NCBI RefSeq assembly: GCF_038096165.1
Contig: NZ_CP151076.1
Location: 930,001 to 994,000, forward strand
Direction: 5' to 3'
DNA from: Pseudomonas sp. G.S.17
GTDB lineage: Bacteria; Pseudomonadota; Gammaproteobacteria; Pseudomonadales; Pseudomonadaceae
DNA: 64,000 nucleotides
Shown here: positions 56,038 through 64,000 of the stretch, piece by piece
How positions within the stretch are numbered: position 1 is the stretch's first letter
How the letters are laid out: each line of letters opens with the position of its first letter
The notes under the pieces: generated by a model
Seen by the model: only the letters and a program-made list of their open reading frames with translations
Database searches by the model: none
Told to the model about the DNA's origin: nothing
Program-made: the position numbers and the translations under genes

Positions 56038-56078
56038 GGTTGGGTTTGGTGCAGGAATAAGTCGAATTTGTGTCGTAG

Positions 56079-56282
56079 CTAATTGATTTTTATGCCTTGC
56101 ACGACTTGATCCATTTTCCCTCGCGCCATCTCAATCAAATGAACAACCGAAAACGCATGGTCGCGTTGGCTGCCACGCAATGCATCCGCGCTTTCATAGG
56201 CGGTCGCCTTGGCGCAGCGGAGGAGTTCGTCGACGTCGTTGAGCAACAGTTCGATGGTGTGGGTTTGTTCGTGATGAGTCAT
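56079..56282 (-). CDS. Small DUF6124/DUF3077-like protein, second copy
   Basis: A 67-residue protein with ELLRCAKATAYESADALRG then FSVVHLIEMARGKMD, clearly related to the protein at 96-305. A good AGGAG site lies about 7 nt before the ATG. Its function is unknown. It sits between a strong terminator and the IS66 element, downstream of ssrA. Confidence 0.72.
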   Translation of the reverse strand: MTHHEQTHTIELLLNDVDELLRCAKATAYESADALRGSQRDHAFSVVHLIEMARGKMDQVVQGIKIN

Positions 56283-56483
56283 GGTTTGCTCCTGGATTAT
56301 TGGAGCCTAGGTATTTCCGGGTTCCTACTCCCAGGCCGCTGATTTGGCAGCGGCGAGCGCAAGGGTAGCGATGCGGGGCTGCAAGTGGGGAAGCGTTTGA
56401 CTGCCAGTTGTGGGCAGGCTTTGCTCGCTCTTGATTCAGGTGAGTTCCACCGGCTCTGCGGACAGATTCCTGAAGACACAAAA

Positions 56484-56511
56484 AAAGCACCTGCTCAACG
56501 CGAGGTGCTTT
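56484..56511 (-). terminator. Minus-strand terminator beside the IS66 left end
   Basis: Read on the minus strand, AAAGCACCT and AGGTGCTTT form a 9-bp stem ending in a T7 run. The stem sequence resembles the half-arm AAAAAAGCACC just downstream of ssrA, so it may be the terminator that ssrA used before IS66 inserted. Confidence 0.75.
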
Positions 56512-56541
56512 GTATGCGTCCGGGCATCACGCCTTGCGTGA

Positions 56542-58110
56542 TTAGGCCGGCTGCCACCTATGCGGCAGCAACTGATCAATTTCACTCGCTCGCTGCGTTG
56601 GTAGGCGCGTAAGGACATCCTTCAGATATGCGTACGGATCATGGCCATTGAGCCGCGCAGACTGGATCAAACTCATAATCGCCGCCGCCCGTTTGCCGCT
56701 GCGCAGCGAACCTGCAAAGAGCCAGTTTTTGCGACCCAACGCCCACGGTCGGATTTGGTTCTCGCACCAATTATTGTCAATGGGTACGGCCCCGTCATCG
56801 AGGTAGCGCGACAACGCTGCCCAGCGTTTCAGGCTGTAATCCAGTGCTCTGCTGATGGCTGAGCCTTCAGGCACGAGATCGCGCTGGGCCATCATCCAGG
56901 CATGCAGCCTATCCATCACCGGTACGGCTTTTTCTTGCCGTATTCGGCGCCGTAAATCCGGCTCCAGGTCGCGCACTTCACTCTCGATTTCGTAAAGCAA
57001 CTGGATGTAGCGCAGGGCCTGTTCGGCGAGCGTGCTCTTGTTGGTCGCGTGCAGTTCGAAGAACTTGCGCCGCGCATGGGCCATGCAACCGATCTCGGTC
57101 ACGCCGAGTGCGAAGCTGGCCTTGTAGCCGCCAAAATCATCACAGACCAGTTTACCCTTCCAGTCTTGCAGGAAGTTGCGAGCATGTTCACCAGCGCGGC
57201 TGGGGCTGAAGTCATAAACAACAGCTGCTGTTTCGCAGAACTGGCTGGTGGCGTAGGCCCAAACATAGGAGCGGTGAGTCTTCTTCGTTCCCGGCATGAG
57301 CATTTGCACCGGTGTTTCATCGGCATGAACAACCTGTTGCCCTAGCACTACGTCGCGCAGTGCATCGACCAGAGGTTGCAGCTGCACCCCAGTCACACCC
57401 ACCCATTGAGCCAAAGTTGAACGTGGAATCGCCAAGCCGGCACGACCGAAGATCGATTCCTGACGGTAAAGCGGCAGGTGGTCGGCAAACTTGGCGATCA
57501 TGACGTGGGCCAACAGCCCGGCGGTTGGGATGCCCTTATCAATAATCTGTGCAGGAACCGGTGCCTGAATCAGCGTTTCGCAGTTATCACAGACCCATTT
57601 GCCACGGACATGGCGTTCAACGGTAAATACGCCGGGCGTGTAGTCCAGCTTTTCGCTGACGTCCTCACCGATACGCTTGAGTGCGCAGCCACATGGGCAG
57701 TGAGTGTTGTCCGGCTCGTGATGGATTAGCGTGCGTGGAAACTCTGCCGGCAAAGCAGTGCGTTTGGGCTTTTGCTTTTTCTCGGTCGGAGCCAGCACTG
57801 TTTGCAAGGCTTGAAGCTCTGCTTCAATCGCCGCGATATCGGTATCGATCAGGTCATCGAGCAAGCTGGCCTGTTCAGGATTCATCTGCTCGCTACGCTT
57901 GGCAAACTTCAAACGCTTGAGTTGTGCGATCTCGTGGGTGAGCTTCTCGATAACCGTTTGATCGCGGTTGATCTTCTTGCCCATCGTCTCAACCGTCTTA
58001 CCCAGTGTGTCGACTTGATGGTCGAGCGTCTCGACACGCTGTATCAACTGCGCCGCCAAAGCGCGCAGTTGTTCAGGGGTAAGGTGGTCGAGATTGGGGA
58101 GCGAAGTCAT
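56542..58110 (-). CDS. tnpC: IS66 transposase TnpC
   Basis: A 522-residue DDE transposase. The N-terminal leucine-zipper-like coil (LGKTVETMGKKINRDQTVIEKL) and KRLKFAKRSE are followed by a zinc-finger CPCGCALKRIGEDVSEKL...WVCDNCE and the catalytic core HADETPVQ, VCDDFGGYK and the C-terminal DNNWCENQIRPWALGRKNWLF. The length is normal and no frameshift is present, so the element may be active. Confidence 0.95.
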   Translation of the reverse strand: MTSLPNLDHLTPEQLRALAAQLIQRVETLDHQVDTLGKTVETMGKKINRDQTVIEKLTHEIAQLKRLKFAKRSEQMNPEQASLLDDLIDTDIAAIEAELQALQTVLAPTEKKQKPKRTALPAEFPRTLIHHEPDNTHCPCGCALKRIGEDVSEKLDYTPGVFTVERHVRGKWVCDNCETLIQAPVPAQIIDKGIPTAGLLAHVMIAKFADHLPLYRQESIFGRAGLAIPRSTLAQWVGVTGVQLQPLVDALRDVVLGQQVVHADETPVQMLMPGTKKTHRSYVWAYATSQFCETAAVVYDFSPSRAGEHARNFLQDWKGKLVCDDFGGYKASFALGVTEIGCMAHARRKFFELHATNKSTLAEQALRYIQLLYEIESEVRDLEPDLRRRIRQEKAVPVMDRLHAWMMAQRDLVPEGSAISRALDYSLKRWAALSRYLDDGAVPIDNNWCENQIRPWALGRKNWLFAGSLRSGKRAAAIMSLIQSARLNGHDPYAYLKDVLTRLPTQRASEIDQLLPHRWQPA

Positions 58111-58171
58111 GGCGCCGATTTTGCCAGAGCAAGCAGTTCGCGGCGATAGACCGATAGGCTAATGGCAGCCG

Positions 58172-58507
58172 TTAAAGCAGTGTGATCGAGCCGCCGGAGC
58201 CTACGCGTTGCCATGGCAGGCCCAGTACTAAAGCCTGAAGTTGCTCGGGAGCCAACTCCAGTTCAGAGCCTTGGCGAATACCTGGCCAGTGGAACTTGCC
58301 TTGGTTCAACCGGCGCGCCGCCAGCCATATTCCGAAGCCGTCATGCACCAGCACTTTCATGCGATTGGCGCGGCGGTTGGCGAACAGATAAGCACAGTGC
58401 GGCTTCGCCGCACCGAACACCGAGATCACCCTGGCCAATGCCGTCTCGGTACCGGCGCGCATGTCCATCGGCTCGGTGGCGAGCCAGATGGCATCGATGC
58501 GGATCAA
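58172..58507 (-). CDS. tnpB: IS66 accessory protein TnpB
   Basis: A 111-residue IS66 ORF2 protein with IWLATEPMDMRAGTETAL, KPHCAYLFANRRANRMKVLV and DGFGIWLAARRLNQGKF. I place the start at a TTG overlapping the tnpA stop (TTGA), the usual coupled arrangement in IS66; the frame is open to 58537. Confidence 0.9.
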   Translation of the reverse strand: MIRIDAIWLATEPMDMRAGTETALARVISVFGAAKPHCAYLFANRRANRMKVLVHDGFGIWLAARRLNQGKFHWPGIRQGSELELAPEQLQALVLGLPWQRVGSGGSITLL

Positions 58508-58830
58508 AGAACAAGCCCTCGGACAAAGCGGGCGCATCCGTCAGGGTCGGAAGTTGGCCATTTCACGATGAGCGATTGCTCGCCAAGCGCCAGCGCAATG
58601 ATCGCTGACGCTTCGGTCTTATGTTTTGGTTCAACCGGCGCGACTTTCAAAGGAATGAAAGCTGGCAGCGCGACTGCCTGCCGATCACGGTAAAGCGGTA
58701 TCCACCGGCGAACGACATTGGCATTAATCCCGTGACTCATCGCAATAGCTGCCACGGAAACACCGGGCTGCTCGCACTCTTGAACGACTTGGGTCTTGAA
58801 GGATTTCGGGTATGACTTACGTTGGCGCAT
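58504..58830 (-). CDS. tnpA: IS66 accessory protein TnpA
   Basis: A 108-residue IS66 ORF1 protein with a helix-turn-helix of the IS3/IS911-like type: RKSYPKSFKTQVVQECEQPG, VAAIAMSHGINANVVRRW. It is the first gene of the element and is coupled to tnpB. Confidence 0.9.
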   Translation of the reverse strand: MRQRKSYPKSFKTQVVQECEQPGVSVAAIAMSHGINANVVRRWIPLYRDRQAVALPAFIPLKVAPVEPKHKTEASAIIALALGEQSLIVKWPTSDPDGCARFVRGLVL

Positions 58831-58953
58831 GACGATCCTGGCATTAAGGGTAATTGCGTCCGCTTAAAATACGCGGACACAATCGCCCTTATTGCTCGGG
58901 CTCGGAAGGCGTGTTCCCCGGCCCCTTACGGTGCTTTTTTGTACTGCTGAATT

Positions 58954-59351
58954 TGGTGGAGCCGGGGGGATTTGAACCCCCGTCCGCCAGTACTCCGCTG
59001 TCGGTCCTACATGCTTAGCCGTGTCTATTGAGTTAACCCTCAGCCGCCCGACGGGCAGGGTGCATTGGGCGAGTTGTGTAAGTTTTAGCCGATTCGTCCA
59101 CAACGTACTGCACGGCGATTCTGTTCTATATGACAATCACTTTGGGTTTACAGACATCCCCTCGTGATTGCTGGACCCGAAGGTACCAGAAGCTCAGGGT
59201 CTAAGGCTGCTTACGCAGCGATGGACATTTCCTGGCCGTAGTTTTCGTCATTGGCAACTATAAGTAGTTGCAACAGTGGATTTACGACTTCTGTTACCAA
59301 GTCGGCATGCACCTAAAGTTTCGCAACCGGCGTCGAATCCTAAACGGCCCC
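58954..59351 (-). ncRNA. ssrA: Transfer-messenger RNA (tmRNA)
   Basis: About 398 nt on the minus strand. The 5' end GGGGCCGTTTAGGATTCGAC pairs with the 3' end GGCTCCACCA to form an alanine-type acceptor stem with a G-U pair at position 3. The T-arm TTTGAACCCCC-like segment is at 58969-58979. The tag frame near 59206-59250 reads GCCAATGACGAAAACTAC onward, giving ANDENYGQEMSIAA and a TAA stop. Together with SmpB it rescues stalled ribosomes. The 3' end is a common integration site for islands, but no integrase is seen here. Confidence 0.95.
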
Positions 59352-59464
59352 AGTTGACTGCTTTCACAGTCAGGTCGCGGAGTGTACTCCAGTGAGGGAG
59401 TCACGTCGACCTTTTGACGCGGTTTGAGCTACGGCCAGCCGCTGGGCCGGCCGTTACAGGCGTG

Positions 59465-59749
59465 TTACTTGGCGCCTTCGCTACCCGAACCGATGTTTTT
59501 CAGCTCGGTGAGTTCTTTGGTAGTGATCGCGATACATTTTTTCTCATCACCATTCTTCTGGGCAACTTTTGCCGCATCGACGGTTTTTTGCAGCTCCGCT
59601 TTGGAGTCAGCGCTGAAATTGGTGTTGCTGGAAACCACCGCGTTCTCCAGGGTTTTGATATTGCCACCACACAAATCATCGGCGGCGAACACCGGGGAAC
59701 CCAACAGTGCGGCGGTGAGGAACAATCCAGTCAATGCTGTGCGCTTCAT
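59465..59749 (-). CDS. Small exported protein of unknown function
   Basis: A 94-residue protein. The signal peptide is KRTALTGLFLTAALLGSPVFA, and the mature part begins ADDLCGGNIKTLENAVVSSN. Two cysteines (DLC and KKC) could form a disulphide. It ends in a lysine- and serine-rich tail. The site is AAGGAG, which fixes the start at 59749. It is probably periplasmic; I do not recognise the family. Confidence 0.78.
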   Translation of the reverse strand: MKRTALTGLFLTAALLGSPVFAADDLCGGNIKTLENAVVSSNTNFSADSKAELQKTVDAAKVAQKNGDEKKCIAITTKELTELKNIGSGSEGAK

Positions 59750-59924
59750 GTGTATCTCCTTGAGCCTGTGGACTCGGTATGGCCGGTCTATGAGGCCGAT
59801 GTCCGAGGTTTGTCGATAACCCCAATTCATTTGCGGGGCTTAAACAAACTGACTGTGCTGAAACGCAGGGGTTCTATTTCTTTTCGCGATTATTTGTAAA
59901 CGCCACATTACGGTCAAAAAGCAC

Positions 59925-59950
59925 CAAAAAGGGGCGATTCTCGGCCCCTG
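59925..59950 (-). terminator. Terminator of the lld operon
   Basis: On the minus strand AGGGGC, a loop, GCCCCT and T5 follow the lldE stop within 10-35 nt. Confidence 0.85.
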
Positions 59951-59958
59951 TGATGGGA

Positions 59959-62769
<2,811 letters not shown>

Positions 62770-62840
62770 GCGGTCTTCCTCAGGAAGTCAGGTTCGGGGC
62801 GCCGCGGCTTCTGGCGAGCCGCGTGCGTGGGTGCAGGCGC

Positions 62841-63986
62841 TCAGGCGCCCAGTTCACGGACGAGTGAATCGCGAGATATCTCGCTGATGGATTTGGCCCC
62901 GGTCAGCACCATGGCCACGCGCATTTCCTTTTCGAACAGGTCGAGAAGGTTCTTCACGCCCGCTTCGCCATGGGTCGCCAGGGCATAAATGAATGCGCGT
63001 CCAATCAGCACGGCATCGGCACCCAGGGCAATCATTCGCACGACATCCAGACCGCTGCGAATGCCGGAATCGGCGAGGATCTTCAGGTCGCCCTTCACTG
63101 CATCGGCGATGGCCGGCAAGGCGCGGGCACTCGACAGAACACCGTCGAGCTGGCGGCCGCCATGGTTGGAAACAATGATGCCGTCAGCGCCGAATTTCAC
63201 TGCGTCCCGGGCGTCTTCGGGGTCGAGGATGCCCTTGATGAGCATCGGCCCGTCCCAGGTTTCGCGGATCCACTCCAGATCCTTCCATGAAATCGACGAA
63301 TCGAAATTCGCCCCCAGCCAGCCGATATAGTCGGCCAGGCCCGTAGGCGCGCCAAGGTAGGCGGAGATGTTGCCCAGGTCATGCGGGCGACCTTTGACGC
63401 CAACGTCCCAGGCCCACTGTGGGTGAGTCATGGCTTGCAGAATCCGCCGCTGCGGACCGTTCGCGCCGCTCATGCCGTGATGGGCGTCGCGGTAACGAGC
63501 ACCCGGCACCGGCATGTCGACCGTGAACACCAGGGTCTTGACCCCGGCGGCCTTGGCCCGCTCCAGGGCATTGCGCATGAAGCCGCGGTCTTTGAGTACG
63601 TAGAGCTGAAACCAGATGGGGCGGTCGATGGCAGGCGCGACTTCTTCGATGGGGCACACCGAAACGGTGGACAAGGTAAATGGAATGCCCTTGGCTGCCG
63701 CCGCACGCGCCGCCTGTACTTCGCCGCGCCGGGCGTACATCCCGCAAAGTCCGATGGGGGCCAGCGCAACCGGCATGCTCAGGTTTTCGCCGAACAACGT
63801 GGTCTGCAGGCTCAGCTCTGACATGTTCTTCAGGACCCGCTGGCGCAGGGCAATGCTGGCCAGGTCCGATACGTTGTGACGCAAGGTGTGCTCGGCGTAA
63901 GCGCCACCGTCGGCATAGTGAAACAGGAACGGCGGCAGCTTGCGTTGCGCTGCGGCACGATAATCAGTGGAGGCGGAAATGATCAT
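62841..63986 (-). CDS. lldD: L-lactate dehydrogenase (FMN, quinone-linked)
   Basis: A 381-residue FMN alpha-hydroxyacid dehydrogenase. The start is [20 protein letters not shown]. Active-site features are [35 protein letters not shown] and catalytic H275 in [11 protein letters not shown], followed by the FMN-phosphate strand [21 protein letters not shown]. It oxidises L-lactate to pyruvate at the inner membrane. The start at 63986 sits 18 nt from the window end and is preceded by GAGG-like bases. The permease lldP is expected just outside the window. Confidence 0.95.
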   Translation of the reverse strand: MIISASTDYRAAAQRKLPPFLFHYADGGAYAEHTLRHNVSDLASIALRQRVLKNMSELSLQTTLFGENLSMPVALAPIGLCGMYARRGEVQAARAAAAKGIPFTLSTVSVCPIEEVAPAIDRPIWFQLYVLKDRGFMRNALERAKAAGVKTLVFTVDMPVPGARYRDAHHGMSGANGPQRRILQAMTHPQWAWDVGVKGRPHDLGNISAYLGAPTGLADYIGWLGANFDSSISWKDLEWIRETWDGPMLIKGILDPEDARDAVKFGADGIIVSNHGGRQLDGVLSSARALPAIADAVKGDLKILADSGIRSGLDVVRMIALGADAVLIGRAFIYALATHGEAGVKNLLDLFEKEMRVAMVLTGAKSISEISRDSLVRELGA

Positions 63987-64000
63987 GGGCTCTCGCAATC

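Larger units (their letters stand above)
56512..58867 (-). mobile_element. IS66-family insertion sequence
   Basis: A complete tnpA-tnpB-tnpC set in IS66 order on the minus strand, all frames intact. Candidate outer ends are TATGCG at 56513-56518 and the complement of TAAGCG at 58861-58866, a partial match only; an 8-bp target duplication is not evident, so the exact borders are uncertain. It lies about 90 bp from the 3' end of ssrA. Confidence 0.88.

Noticed and set aside
56079..59351. Integrated island at the ssrA 3' end
   Set aside because: No integrase, and no second copy of the ssrA 3' end was found in the window. Only an IS66 element can be supported.

Overview
The window reads as chromosomal DNA of a Pseudomonas, most likely of the P. 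fluorescens/P. syringae side of the genus. It carries a long block in the same order as PAO1 PA4493-PA4519: roxR, roxS, a SIMPL protein, the dpp dipeptide transporter with opdP, the piu iron locus and speC. It also has several clusters of the short palindromic REP elements typical of this group, and a tmRNA gene whose acceptor stem, tag reading frame and CCA end can all be read. All assignments come from reading the sequence and remembered family knowledge; no database search was run.

Layout. (1) 0-8 kb: a small DUF6124/DUF3077-like protein, an orphan AT-rich gene, speC (decarboxylase), then an accessory island of four genes. These are two divergent pairs of alpha-xenorhabdolysin (XaxAB/YaxAB)-type binary pore-forming toxin subunits. 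One pair looks complete; in the other the B subunit is about 90 residues shorter and the A subunit has a weaker membrane hairpin. The island sits exactly where PAO1-like genomes have speC next to the SEL1 gene. (2) 8-14.6 kb: siderophore uptake, with a SEL1 protein, PiuC, PiuA and a PepSY/flavodoxin reductase, and Fur-box-like sites between piuC and piuA. (3) 14.7-27.3 kb: dipeptide uptake on the minus strand. Three solute-binding proteins, the porin OpdP and a fourth binding protein lead into DppBCDF. (4) 27.4-34 kb: a bacterial HET-C domain protein, a SIMPL protein, the redox two-component system RoxSR, and a YddA-like ABC exporter. (5) 33.9-39 kb: hexarate catabolism, with a GntR/FadR-type regulator, KdgD, a glucarate/galactarate MFS permease and GarD. 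A 10-bp motif recurs in inverse orientation upstream of the regulator gene and of kdgD.

(6) 39-51 kb: a 135-bp tandem repeat array built from REP-like modules, a ketopantoate-reductase-like gene, a frameshifted Yip1-family remnant, a zinc alcohol dehydrogenase, an alpha/beta hydrolase overlapping a DUF3182 gene, a hemerythrin protein, an HSL-type esterase, DUF1206, a Cache-GGDEF diguanylate cyclase and an inositol-monophosphatase-family enzyme. (7) 51-56 kb: a 1002-residue bacteriophytochrome carrying two complete kinase modules in series (HisKA type, then HWE type), overlapping a stand-alone receiver gene, followed by a decayed aldo/keto reductase. (8) 56-64 kb: a second DUF6124-like gene, a complete IS66-family element just downstream of ssrA (tmRNA), a small exported protein, and the lactate oxidation genes lldE-lldD running off toward the right edge.

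The items most worth following are the duplicated, asymmetric XaxAB-type toxin locus, the dual-kinase phytochrome with its receiver, the HET-C protein, the 135-bp array, and the IS66 insertion that seems to separate ssrA from a terminator.
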